Positions 7,769 through 16,106 of a DNA stretch of 32,285 nucleotides are shown in pieces. Both the position numbers and the translations under genes were made by a program. Position 1 is the first letter of the stretch. The number at the start of each line of letters is the position of its first letter. The notes under the pieces were generated by a model that searched no databases, was not told the origin of the DNA, and saw nothing but the letters and a program-made list of their open reading frames with translations. The stretch is from Oscillospiraceae bacterium (lineage in GTDB: Bacteria; Bacillota; Clostridia; Oscillospirales; Oscillospiraceae), in NCBI GenBank assembly GCA_016286665.1, contig JAEETX010000026.1:1-32285 (forward strand), in the 5' to 3' direction.

Positions 7769-9271
7769 TCATGCCATGACGGCGGTGATGGCGGGGGCCT
7801 TGCCGCCGAACTGGAAGGGGGAATTGTTGGCGGCGTTGATGGTGACGCCGTCCCCCTCGAATTTCAGGGTATAGACGTCCTCGATGCAGGTCTCCAGCCA
7901 GCGGCAGCGCAGCTCGAAGGTATCCTCCGAAGGCCAGCTGCCGTGGGCCAGGTAGAGCTGGGTTGCGTCCTCCTCCTTGCCCAGGATATTTGTCAGCCGC
8001 AGGCCGCCGGTGCCCACCCGGATGTCCTCCTGCTGCCCGGAGGCGGCGACGATGTGCCAGAGGCAGCCGTAGTTATCGAAGGTGAAGGAGAATTCCGTGA
8101 GGGGATCGGGTCCTTCGCCGCTCATGAAATTGCCGCCGAAGGGACCGAATACGCCGGAGGTCATGCGGAAGGTCCTGCCGCAGATGCGGTCGATCACGGG
8201 GCTGTAGGGCTGACAGGGGGGATTGCCCACGTTGAGGCTCGCGAGCTTGGCCGTGAGGCGGGCATAAGCCGCCGGGTCCTCCGGCAGGGGCTCCGCAGAC
8301 GTGACCTTCGCGGCGAAATCCCAGGTGATATCCAGGGTCCGCTGGGCCCAGTGGGCGCCGGGGGCGGTCTCCGTGATGGCGATGATCATGTCCTGCTTGG
8401 GCAGGACGATGGTGAACTGGCCCATGGCCCCGTCGGCCCGGTAGGCCCCCTCCGGCTTGCACATCCAGATCTGGAAGCCGTAGCCCAGGAAGTTGTCCGT
8501 GGCGGGGGGATTCACCGCTTTTTCGGAGGCGGAATCATTCTGATTGGTGGTGGCCAGGCGCACATAGTCCTCCGCCAGGATGCGCTCCCCTTCCCAGACG
8601 CCCCCGTCGGCATAGAGCTTCAGGAGACGCAGGTTATCCTCCGTGGTGGCCCAGAGGCCGCCGCCCCCCACCTCCATGCCGTCGGGCATTTTGGCCCAGC
8701 GGAGATTGCCTGCGTCGATGCCGATCTTGTCGAACAGGCGGGGCTTGAGATAGTCGTGGAGACCCAGGCCCGTTTTTTTGCGTACGATGGCCCCCAGGAG
8801 GGTGGAGCCGGTGGAATTATACATATAGGTCGTGCCGGGCCTGTGGTTCACGGGGGTGTGCAGGAATTCCCGGATCCAATCCCCGGAAGGAGGGGGCATG
8901 GTGTCCATCCCGCAGCCCATGCACAGCACGTCCCGCACGGTGAGAAGCTTCAGGTTTTCGCTGGGGTCCCTGGGACTTTCGTCGGGGAAGATGTCGATGA
9001 GCCGTTCGTCCAGCTTCAGGATGCCCTCGGTATAGGCGATGCCCACCGCCGTGGCGGCGTAGGTCTTGGTGTGGCTCTGCAGCCCGTGGCGGATGCCCGG
9101 GCCGAAGGGGGCCCACCAGCCCTGGGCGCAGAGAACGCCGTGCCGCATGATCATGAGGCTGTGCATTTCCGTGTCGCTGGCCTCCAGGTCCGCGATGTAT
9201 TGCAGGATATCCCCGCTGCGGACGCCCAGGGCTTCCGGGGCCGCAGCCTCGAAGGGCTTGCGCGAAATCAT
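7769..9271 (-). CDS. Beta-lactamase-fold serine hydrolase (class C/esterase family)
   Basis: 500 residues. The SxxK motif is Ser66-His-Thr-Lys69, and the second motif Tyr151-Asn-Ser153 lies in YMYNSTGS, so the active site of the penicillin-binding/class C family is intact in the N-terminal 370 residues. The last 130 residues form an extra beta-rich domain. There is no signal peptide, unlike true beta-lactamases, so an intracellular esterase or peptidase is more likely than antibiotic resistance. Its ATG overlaps the stop of the zinc-ribbon gene by 4 bases (ATGA), so the two are translationally coupled, although no functional link is known. Confidence 0.85.
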   Translation of the reverse strand: MISRKPFEAAAPEALGVRSGDILQYIADLEASDTEMHSLMIMRHGVLCAQGWWAPFGPGIRHGLQSHTKTYAATAVGIAYTEGILKLDERLIDIFPDESPRDPSENLKLLTVRDVLCMGCGMDTMPPPSGDWIREFLHTPVNHRPGTTYMYNSTGSTLLGAIVRKKTGLGLHDYLKPRLFDKIGIDAGNLRWAKMPDGMEVGGGGLWATTEDNLRLLKLYADGGVWEGERILAEDYVRLATTNQNDSASEKAVNPPATDNFLGYGFQIWMCKPEGAYRADGAMGQFTIVLPKQDMIIAITETAPGAHWAQRTLDITWDFAAKVTSAEPLPEDPAAYARLTAKLASLNVGNPPCQPYSPVIDRICGRTFRMTSGVFGPFGGNFMSGEGPDPLTEFSFTFDNYGCLWHIVAASGQQEDIRVGTGGLRLTNILGKEEDATQLYLAHGSWPSEDTFELRCRWLETCIEDVYTLKFEGDGVTINAANNSPFQFGGKAPAITAVMA

Positions 9272-10398
9272 GGCGATTCCTCCTTATCTGAATCGTGGTT
9301 ATTTTCTTGCTGTTCGGGTTCCCGTTTCTTCCCGACCTTCGTTGCCTGCAGGATCGTCATCACCGCGCCGCCCAGCAGCAGTATGCCGCCGGGGATCAGG
9401 AGCAGCAGCCGCTTTTCCCCAAGGGCCAGCAGCGCCGCCGCGGCGAAGCCGCAGGCCATTCCCCGGATGACGCCCGCCGCGCCCGGTCCCGCCGCCTCCC
9501 TGCCCCTGGCGGCGACGGAGGACAGGAGCTTTTTGAGGAAGCCGTCCGTCATCGCAGCCCTGGCGGCGAGATAAGCCGCGGCAGCCCCCGCCATGAAGGA
9601 CATTTTCAGCGCGCCGCCGGAGAAGAAGAGATAGAGGAGCAGAGCAGCGCCGAAACCGGCGAGCCAGGCCCAGAGGGCGTCCTTCTTCAAGCCGAAGCCC
9701 TCCTTGAGGACGCCGGCGAGCGCGCGCTTTTCTCCCTCCCGCTTTTGGGTCAGAGCGCCTGTGACGGAGGCGGCCGCCCCGGCGAACAGCCCCTTGCCCA
9801 GGAGCCCGCCCAGGAATCCCGCCGTGCCGCCCTCCATGCCACCGTTTGCGAAGGTGAGGAAGGAGAGGACCTTCAGGGGCGCGGGCTCGATCCCCCTGTC
9901 CTTCAGGATATCCAGCGCCGCCCAGATCACCGCCAGCGCCAGGGCGGGGATCAGGCTTTTGGGGTCCTTGACCGCGGCTGCCAGGGAGGCGAAGAAGCTT
10001 TTCAGGCTCCCGCCGATCACCTTCAGGGGGCCGGAGATCACCTGCGATGCGTCGGAGAGCGACGGCCCCAGCGTTCCCAGGGTCAGCTCCCCGCCCTCCG
10101 CCGGAGCGTCAAAGCGCAATAACTCCGGCGCGATGGCTTTCGCTGCCTCCACGGCCTTCGCTTTCGCCTTTTCCGTCGCCTCCGGCGCAGCGGCGTTCAC
10201 GGCGGCTTTGGCAGCCTTCGCCGCCCCCGCCCTTTTGGCTTTCTTCCCTTCGGAAGTTTTCCCCTCCGCCGGCCGCTCCTTCCTGTCCGGCGCGGCGATG
10301 CTCACGGCGGCCTTCACTTCGTTCTCGATCTTTGCGCCGCACGCGCCGCAGAACCGGGCGTCCTCCGGGAGCGGATTTCCGCAGCTGGGACAAAACAT
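9268..10398 (-). CDS. Zinc-ribbon membrane protein
   Basis: 376 residues, AAAGGAGG 8 bases before the ATG. The N-terminus is a zinc ribbon with Cys3, Cys6, Cys17 and Cys20. Then comes an Ala/Lys/Glu-rich linker (about 35-95), and from about 140 onward several hydrophobic segments separated by glycine-rich loops, most likely five or more membrane helices. The C-terminus is charged (EQQENNHDSDKEESP). The layout (cytoplasmic ribbon plus membrane part) is common among uncharacterised Firmicute proteins; no enzymatic motif is seen. It starts 26 bases after the giant surface-protein gene with no terminator between, which suggests the two are a functional pair. Confidence 0.7.
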   Translation of the reverse strand: MFCPSCGNPLPEDARFCGACGAKIENEVKAAVSIAAPDRKERPAEGKTSEGKKAKRAGAAKAAKAAVNAAAPEATEKAKAKAVEAAKAIAPELLRFDAPAEGGELTLGTLGPSLSDASQVISGPLKVIGGSLKSFFASLAAAVKDPKSLIPALALAVIWAALDILKDRGIEPAPLKVLSFLTFANGGMEGGTAGFLGGLLGKGLFAGAAASVTGALTQKREGEKRALAGVLKEGFGLKKDALWAWLAGFGAALLLYLFFSGGALKMSFMAGAAAAYLAARAAMTDGFLKKLLSSVAARGREAAGPGAAGVIRGMACGFAAAALLALGEKRLLLLIPGGILLLGGAVMTILQATKVGKKREPEQQENNHDSDKEESP

Positions 10399-10424
10399 CG
10401 GGCGTTCCTCCTTTCTCTACTGAT

Positions 10425-13400
10425 CTATTGCTCCCGCTGCCCCCAGCGGGACCCGGCCGCGCCGCCGATGCCGTAAGCGCCGCCGTCGGCCCCGCTTCCG
10501 GGATTCATGTTCATGAAGCGGCCGGCGAGACTGTCGTTCGCGGCCTGGCAGCCGGTGTTGACGTTCTGGAATTCCAGCACCATATCGGCAGACACCTTCT
10601 TGAAGCTGGAGCCCCTGCTTTTCAGGAGATCGTTCATCTGGCCGACGGTGATGCGGTTCGGACCCGGATTCTCTACCAGCCGGAAGGTCTCCGCCGTCAC
10701 CCGGCTCTGCTGGGAAAAACCGGATTTCATGCCCAGGGCCTGGGCGTGGTAATCCTTCGCGGCATACAGGTCAAAGGTCTTCGGGCACTGATGCACGCCG
10801 TCGAAGCCCGTTTCCAGCAGCTCGACGCCCTCCGCCGTCTTCCCGCTCAGCTTCATCGTCTTTCCCGCGAGGAAGTCGTCGCATTCCTTCATCAGGCGCT
10901 CGGTCTCCGACGGATTCGCGGCGATCTTCCGGATGCCGTTTTCCATCTCCGTGAGCCCGTGGCTCATCTTATACTGGCTGGTCCGCATATTCTTGGTGAT
11001 CCCCTGCTTCGAGAATGCGTCGCTTGTCTTGAACTTTCCGAATTCTCCGTACAGCTCGGGCGACTCGCTGCCGATGGCCATGACATTGGCCTTGTTGCTG
11101 TGCTGCAGGGCTTCGGCGGTGGTTTCGTATGCTTTTCCCGTGCCTTCGCAGTAGCTTTCGGCGACGATCCCCGTCGTCTCCGTCTGGGACATGTAGTGCT
11201 TCGTGCCGGTTTTGGGGTCCGTGATCAAGAGCGCGTTGTCGGTGTCGGCGGAGCAGCTGAAGCCCTCCCCCAGGGCACGCTCCGACTTGCCGGTGGCCCG
11301 GATCACGCTGACGTTCTTTTCGGGGACGCCCGCCACCTTCGCGGCCTTTTGCTTCATCAGCGGAAGCATGGGGTCGTCGCAGTAAGTCTTCTTGAAATAG
11401 TTGTAGCCCGCTCTGGCGGAGCTCCGGACCTCCGCTTTCGCTGCGATCTGCGCGGCGGTCTTGCCGTCGGCGTTCAGGGCGTTGATGGCAAGGGGGCTCT
11501 TCTGCAGCGCTTCCCCCGCCTCCACGAATTCCCTGCGCGCGGCGACCGGGTCTCTCTGGAACCACTCCCAGGCTTTCTTGAAACGGTCGAGCTTCCGCGC
11601 CGCCTCCAGCTCCCCCACGGCCTGGAATTTGTCCATGAGCAGGCCCTCCGTCGTCCGGGGGCCTTTCAGGGCCGCTTCCCCCTCCATCAGGGCCAGCTTT
11701 TTCGCCGCCGTGTTGTCCGCACTCGTCTTGATGATGGACTTTCTGTAATCGTTCAGGTACTTGCGGGGATCGTGGGCATTGATATCCTGGGCCAGCTCCT
11801 TCATGCCCTGGCCGATATCCCGGAAGCCCTGACGGATGCTGCCAATGCGCTTGCCGGCCCCCTCCCGAAGGCCGTTTGCGAAGCTGATCCACTTTTCGGG
11901 GATCATGCCCTTCACCGCGTTTTTGGCGCCGATGGCCCACTTGCCGGCGCTGTTCCGGATCGCCCGGGGAACGACGGCCCTGACCAAGCGGGGCGCATAT
12001 TTGGCCGTCCCCTTGGCGGTTGCATAGATCGCCTTTGCGCCGTACTTGAAGCCGAGGCCGATGCCCAGGGAGATCGCCACGGGGGTCGCGCCGGCGATCA
12101 GCTGGCCTTTCCAGCTCCGGTCGCAGAGGAGCCGGCTCTCGTTATAATCAACGATCGCCTTGTTGACGTCCAGGGGAGTGAAGATGAATTCCGAGAGCCC
12201 GCCGCTGCCCACGGCGAAGCCGATGCGCAGAAGGATGCCGGGCCAGGTATCCAGATATTCCTCGCTGGTCATGGCGAGGCTCTTGCTCACGATGGAGAGG
12301 AAGCTGCTGTCCGCCTTGACGGTTTCATCGTATTTCAGGTTCCATTCCTGCTCCTTCTGCTTGTCCTCCCGCTCCAGAATGTGGATGGCGCGCGCCAAGT
12401 CCTTCTGGATCGTCGCCAGCGTCAGGGGGTCGTAGCCGAATTTCTCGTGATAACCGAGCCGCATATTCGTGATGAGCACGACGTCGCCGAACATGAGGTT
12501 CATCAGGCGCGGCTCCTGCTCGATCACATCCTGAAGTTGATACAGCATCTCCCGCGTCCGATCGTCCTCCTCCAGCTGGGAAATGGACACCTGCTCCCGG
12601 ATGGGCTGGCTCAGGAGAAGGACCGGCTTGGTGCAGGTGAACTGCTGTCCGGTCTTCGGGTCCGTATATTCGGCCACGAGGCGCACCTTCAGGCGAGCCG
12701 GCGCTTCCAGCCAGCCCTTTTTGCAGCAGAACGCGTAAACGGCGACGCTCTCGGCCTTTTCCGTCGGCACCGCTTCCAGCCCCAGGGCTTCCAGGCGCTC
12801 CCGCATCTCGCCGTCCTCCGGCTCCAGCGGCTCGAAGCGGAACTTCGGAAACGCCGGCTCATAGTACATCCGCTGCGCTTCCTCGTCCACCTTCACCAGC
12901 ATCACCGGCGCCTCGGTATAGGACATGCCGAAGTCGGAATCCTGGAGCTCGTCGACCTGCTTGTTTGCCGCCTCCGGCTTCACGAAGCGGAAGCAGTTGA
13001 TCAGCTCCGCCCCGACGCTGAGGCCCGCTGCGACGCGGTAGATTTCAAAGCTGCCCGCTGCGGAGAGGGATCCGTCCGTCGCCCGGATCTGCAGGGTGTG
13101 GACCGCGTAGGTCCCGGCGGGCCCTGGGTCCTCGTTGATGTCGCCCAGGCAGGCAAAGTAGGTGCCGGGGATCGGCTCGCCCTCCTCGGTCTCCGCCTGG
13201 ACGGCGACGGCGGCGTAGCTCGCGCCTTCGGTGAATTCCAGCGCGATCTTCGTCTTCTCCGGGTCCAGCCCCTCCACCGTGAAGCAGACAGTCCCGCCCC
13301 GCTCGTCTCCGGCCACAAGGGCCATGTTCGGCTGATAGAAGATGATCTCCGGCATCTTCACCTTGAAGGTGACCCGGTTGACGAAGGTGCCGCCCTTGCC

Positions 13401-14972
13401 CTGATAGATGAAGTCGATGTCCCCCGTGTTGGAAATCTCCTGGGCGGGGTTCACCGCCACCATGGCGCACTTGTAGTTCCCTGCGAGACCGTCCTGCAGC
13501 TCGGTGACGAACACCTCGTCGTGATTCCGGATGACGATGTCCTTCGTCAGCTCTGGCCGGTCCCGCTCCACGCCGTCGGCGACTTCCACGATCCGGGCAT
13601 ACACCGGCAGGCGCTGACCCGGCAGGATCGTATCGCCGAACTCCTTATAGATCTTCATCTTATAGGTTTTTTTCTTTTCGCCGCCGCGCTTTTTCAGGGC
13701 GATCGCGCCGCCGAAGGCGGGCAGCAGGCCGAAGATGGCGATCCGGACCCCGTGCCGGGAGGGTTTTCCGCCCTTATCCGGCTTCCCCCCCTCGGGCCCG
13801 CCGCCGTCGGGGCCGTCGTCGGGATCGTCGATGATACCTGGCAGGATCACGGTGCCGTCGTCCTCGCCGGGCGTGTCCTTCGCGTCCGTCTCCTCCTCCT
13901 GGATGACGAGGGTATAATCCGAGCTGACGTGCACGCCCGCCACCCAGAAATACAGGGTCACCTCCCCGGCCTCCAGGTACATCATGGCTTCCCCGTTCAC
14001 CGTGTCCTGATACGCGGTGAAGGGGAGCTGCTTTCCGGAAATCTCGTAGGTCTCCAGCCCCGGGCCGGACCGCGTCTCCCCGTTCAGCTTGCCGTATTCC
14101 TTGATCTCGTGCTTCATATACAGGTGGCCGTCCACATCCGCGCACACCGCGTCGCCGCGGTAGCTCAGGTTGCGGATGTCCAGGGTGCAGTTGCAGATGA
14201 GGGAGTAGCTGACGAAGAATTCCCCCATGATCTCCTCGCCGTCGCGCACGTCCACGACGCCGTATTCCGTCACATAGCGGGAATCCTGCCGGCCGCCCTC
14301 ATAATGGGCGTCCTCCTCCCCCTCGCTCCGGGTGACGGCCAGCCGCCGCTGAAAGCCGCCGGGATATACCAGGCCGCCCTCCGAGCTCCATTTGCTCCCG
14401 TCGCCGAAGACCGTCGTGCTGCCGCCGGCCATATGGGCGTCGGAGACGAACTGGAAGATGCGCGTTCCCAGACCCTCCGTGCGGCAGACCTCCGCCATGC
14501 CGGGATTCCGCCCGTGATAGGGGTCTTCGGGATAGCCGTAATAACCCGCGGGTTCAAATTGATACGGCCAGTAATCCCGGCCGCCCCCGTCCAGGGCGGA
14601 GGCGGCATAGGCGGTGAGAGTGTCGCAGTCCGCGCCTACGAGGAAGAGGCAGACCCCGTCGATGCTCAAGTCCGTGCCTTCCCGCAGAGGCGCCGTGCCG
14701 AAGAGGCTTCGGGTGACGCCCTGGGACAGGTCCAGGATCACGGGGGTGGGATAGTACCCTTCGGGGAGATAGGTCTTGGAATACCAGTCTGCCGGAAGCA
14801 GCTTCCCGGAGGAGAGCCAGGCGTCGCCGGTGGAATCCGTTTTGGAGCCGTGGATGATGGAATCCTCCCCCGGAACGCCCCCGGCCAGGACGGCCGTCAG
14901 CGGCGAAAGCAGGAGCGCGGCTGCCGCCAGACAGAGTATGACGGAAAGAAGCCGTTTTTTCCCTCGTTTCAT
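10425..14972 (-). CDS. Very large surface/membrane protein of unknown function (1515 aa)
   Basis: GGGAGG stands 8 bases before the ATG. Residues 1-30 are a signal peptide. Residues 31-380 are a beta-rich ectodomain with several cysteines. A low-complexity Asp/Gly/Pro/Lys stretch (382-407) leads to a membrane segment at about 409-426 followed by basic residues (KKRGGEKKKT). Residues about 435-800 look like immunoglobulin-like or invasin-like beta domains. A second hydrophobic patch (about 950-975) has a glycine-rich pattern, then charged helices (about 1000-1180). The last 330 residues contain a cysteine-containing module with GEGFSCSADTD near 1240, faintly like a nucleotidyltransferase G-S-D-x-D motif; this is speculation. 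The beta-domain, helical spacer and C-terminal module order resembles large secreted effectors, but no toxin or immunity family is recognised. Confidence 0.75.
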   Translation of the reverse strand: MKRGKKRLLSVILCLAAAALLLSPLTAVLAGGVPGEDSIIHGSKTDSTGDAWLSSGKLLPADWYSKTYLPEGYYPTPVILDLSQGVTRSLFGTAPLREGTDLSIDGVCLFLVGADCDTLTAYAASALDGGGRDYWPYQFEPAGYYGYPEDPYHGRNPGMAEVCRTEGLGTRIFQFVSDAHMAGGSTTVFGDGSKWSSEGGLVYPGGFQRRLAVTRSEGEEDAHYEGGRQDSRYVTEYGVVDVRDGEEIMGEFFVSYSLICNCTLDIRNLSYRGDAVCADVDGHLYMKHEIKEYGKLNGETRSGPGLETYEISGKQLPFTAYQDTVNGEAMMYLEAGEVTLYFWVAGVHVSSDYTLVIQEEETDAKDTPGEDDGTVILPGIIDDPDDGPDGGGPEGGKPDKGGKPSRHGVRIAIFGLLPAFGGAIALKKRGGEKKKTYKMKIYKEFGDTILPGQRLPVYARIVEVADGVERDRPELTKDIVIRNHDEVFVTELQDGLAGNYKCAMVAVNPAQEISNTGDIDFIYQGKGGTFVNRVTFKVKMPEIIFYQPNMALVAGDERGGTVCFTVEGLDPEKTKIALEFTEGASYAAVAVQAETEEGEPIPGTYFACLGDINEDPGPAGTYAVHTLQIRATDGSLSAAGSFEIYRVAAGLSVGAELINCFRFVKPEAANKQVDELQDSDFGMSYTEAPVMLVKVDEEAQRMYYEPAFPKFRFEPLEPEDGEMRERLEALGLEAVPTEKAESVAVYAFCCKKGWLEAPARLKVRLVAEYTDPKTGQQFTCTKPVLLLSQPIREQVSISQLEEDDRTREMLYQLQDVIEQEPRLMNLMFGDVVLITNMRLGYHEKFGYDPLTLATIQKDLARAIHILEREDKQKEQEWNLKYDETVKADSSFLSIVSKSLAMTSEEYLDTWPGILLRIGFAVGSGGLSEFIFTPLDVNKAIVDYNESRLLCDRSWKGQLIAGATPVAISLGIGLGFKYGAKAIYATAKGTAKYAPRLVRAVVPRAIRNSAGKWAIGAKNAVKGMIPEKWISFANGLREGAGKRIGSIRQGFRDIGQGMKELAQDINAHDPRKYLNDYRKSIIKTSADNTAAKKLALMEGEAALKGPRTTEGLLMDKFQAVGELEAARKLDRFKKAWEWFQRDPVAARREFVEAGEALQKSPLAINALNADGKTAAQIAAKAEVRSSARAGYNYFKKTYCDDPMLPLMKQKAAKVAGVPEKNVSVIRATGKSERALGEGFSCSADTDNALLITDPKTGTKHYMSQTETTGIVAESYCEGTGKAYETTAEALQHSNKANVMAIGSESPELYGEFGKFKTSDAFSKQGITKNMRTSQYKMSHGLTEMENGIRKIAANPSETERLMKECDDFLAGKTMKLSGKTAEGVELLETGFDGVHQCPKTFDLYAAKDYHAQALGMKSGFSQQSRVTAETFRLVENPGPNRITVGQMNDLLKSRGSSFKKVSADMVLEFQNVNTGCQAANDSLAGRFMNMNPGSGADGGAYGIGGAAGSRWGQREQ

Positions 14973-15060
14973 GTTCCGTTCCTCCCAGCACTAGTCTTGT
15001 TCCTGTCGGTCAAAAACCTCATGCATCGTCAAGGTGGCGTCCTTGCCAATTGGGACGGGC

Positions 15061-15383
15061 GTACCCCAAAACACAATCCGGCAAAGCGATTGCGTTTTGT
15101 CGGCGAATAAGGACGAGCTCCTCCGTGCCCCGAAGCAAAGCCGATCCCGGCTTTGTTTCGGAGAGGACGTTTCGCCGAAATCCTGCGGGTATTGGCGCTT
15201 GCGCCGATACCCGCCATTTCGGCAAATAAGGACGAATTCCCCCGTACCCAAAACGCAGCCTCCGCGCTGCGTTTTGGAGAGGAGGAGCCGGGGGAATCTT
15301 TCAGGTGTTGGCCCACCGGGCCGACACCTGACATTCCCCCGTGCTCCGACGAGGGGGGTGGTATAACCGTACTTCCCACCCCC
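15061..15383. repeat. Tandem array of covarying hairpin units
   Basis: This fills most of the 607-base gap 14973-15579. Hairpins, all written as arm/arm: 15067-15078/15088-15099; 15130-15143/15148-15161; 15185-15198/15201-15214 inside an outer arm 15174-15181/15216-15223; 15248-15259/15266-15277; 15302-15314/15318-15330 inside an outer arm 15290-15297/15333-15340; and 15354-15361/15376-15383. A 30-base linker at 15101-15130 recurs at 15220-15249 with 25 of 30 bases identical, and partly again at 15333-15347. The unit is linker, simple hairpin, then double-armed hairpin; the first unit lacks the second hairpin. Equivalent stems differ in sequence yet stay paired. Several frames are open, but none has a ribosome binding site and I do not call a gene. 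The rest of the gap (15384-15543) shows nothing clear except a weak minus-strand TTGACC/TATACC pair at 15390-15360. Confidence 0.75.
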
Positions 15384-15540
15384 GGGTCAAGTTTTTCCGG
15401 CTGCGGGGACACGGGGCAAAATCATCATGGTTTCAAACATCGAACAGCGTTGATAAGCAATAACGGACCCGAAGGTCAGGAATAAGGGAAAACCCGGACC
15501 TCGAACCATGACTTCTCTCTTTCACGCGGTACATTCGTAC

Positions 15541-15565
15541 CGCAAAAACCGGCCCCGCAGACCGG
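15541..15565 (-). terminator. Terminator after the glycerol kinase operon
   Basis: On the minus strand a CCGGTC/GGCCGG stem with a TGCG-type loop is followed directly by TTTTTG, 15 bases after the stop of the DIP1984-like gene. The stem is only 6 bp and includes one G-U pair, but the T-run and position support it. Confidence 0.6.
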
Positions 15566-15579
15566 CGGCGCGTTTTGAT

Positions 15580-16089
15580 TTACAAATCGATCTCCATGGT
15601 CTCCGTGTTGTTGACCTTGTCCAGGGCCGTCTGGGCGCGGGCCAGCTCCTCGGAGACCGCATCCGCCGCCGCCTTGGCTTTCTCCACGTCGTAGTTGGCG
15701 TAGGTGTATTCGATGACGGCGCTGTTCACTGCGCTGCGGCCCTTGACTCTGGCCTTGGGAAGGACGCCGGCCATGTTCCGCAGCTTCATTTTCCGCTGGC
15801 TCAGCTGGGGGATGTAGACCAGCAGCTGGTCGATGGTCATGCCGAAGCCGGGCACGGTGTGGGTGCTGTTGAAGATGTTCAGGGCGTGCTTCACCTTCCG
15901 CACTTTGGCTTCGATCTCCGCCAGCTTTCCCTGCACGACGACAAGATCGTAGGTCGGGCGGATGCTCTCGATATCCTCGCTCACGGCGGCGACGAAGGAA
16001 GCGCTCTGACGCTCCAGCTCCAGCAGGGCTTCGTGTTCCTCATTGAGTCTGCGCAGCAACTTGGCCGCTTCGGCGGATGTGTAGTTCAT
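15580..16089 (-). CDS. Small coiled-coil protein, DIP1984 (septicolysin-like) family
   Basis: 169 residues from ATG 16089, which is 8 bases from AGGAGG; the in-frame ATG at 16095 is only 2 bases from it. The protein is two long helical stretches (about 1-80 and 130-165) flanking a short segment NIFNSTHTV near the middle, and it ends with VNNTETMEIDL. This layout matches the DIP1984/septicolysin family as I know it, whose function is not established despite the name. No signal peptide or membrane helix is present. It follows glpK by about 17 bases, so it is cotranscribed, but a role in glycerol metabolism is only a guess. Confidence 0.6.
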   Translation of the reverse strand: MNYTSAEAAKLLRRLNEEHEALLELERQSASFVAAVSEDIESIRPTYDLVVVQGKLAEIEAKVRKVKHALNIFNSTHTVPGFGMTIDQLLVYIPQLSQRKMKLRNMAGVLPKARVKGRSAVNSAVIEYTYANYDVEKAKAAADAVSEELARAQTALDKVNNTETMEIDL

Positions 16090-16106
16090 CTTCATTTCCT
16101 CCTATG

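Noticed and set aside
10047-15110. Very long plus-strand open frame opposite the giant surface-protein gene
   Set aside because: It is antisense to the minus-strand genes, has no ribosome binding site at its start, is rich in Arg/Pro/Ala typical of shadow frames in GC-rich DNA, and shows no family motif.
15061-15383. CRISPR array or integron attC sites
   Set aside because: Units have no constant direct repeat with unique spacers, and the attC core GTTRRRY is absent; no cas or integrase gene is nearby.
14991-15485. Several open frames on both strands across the hairpin array
   Set aside because: None has a ribosome binding site and all run through paired hairpin arms; the same repeats explain their absence of stops.
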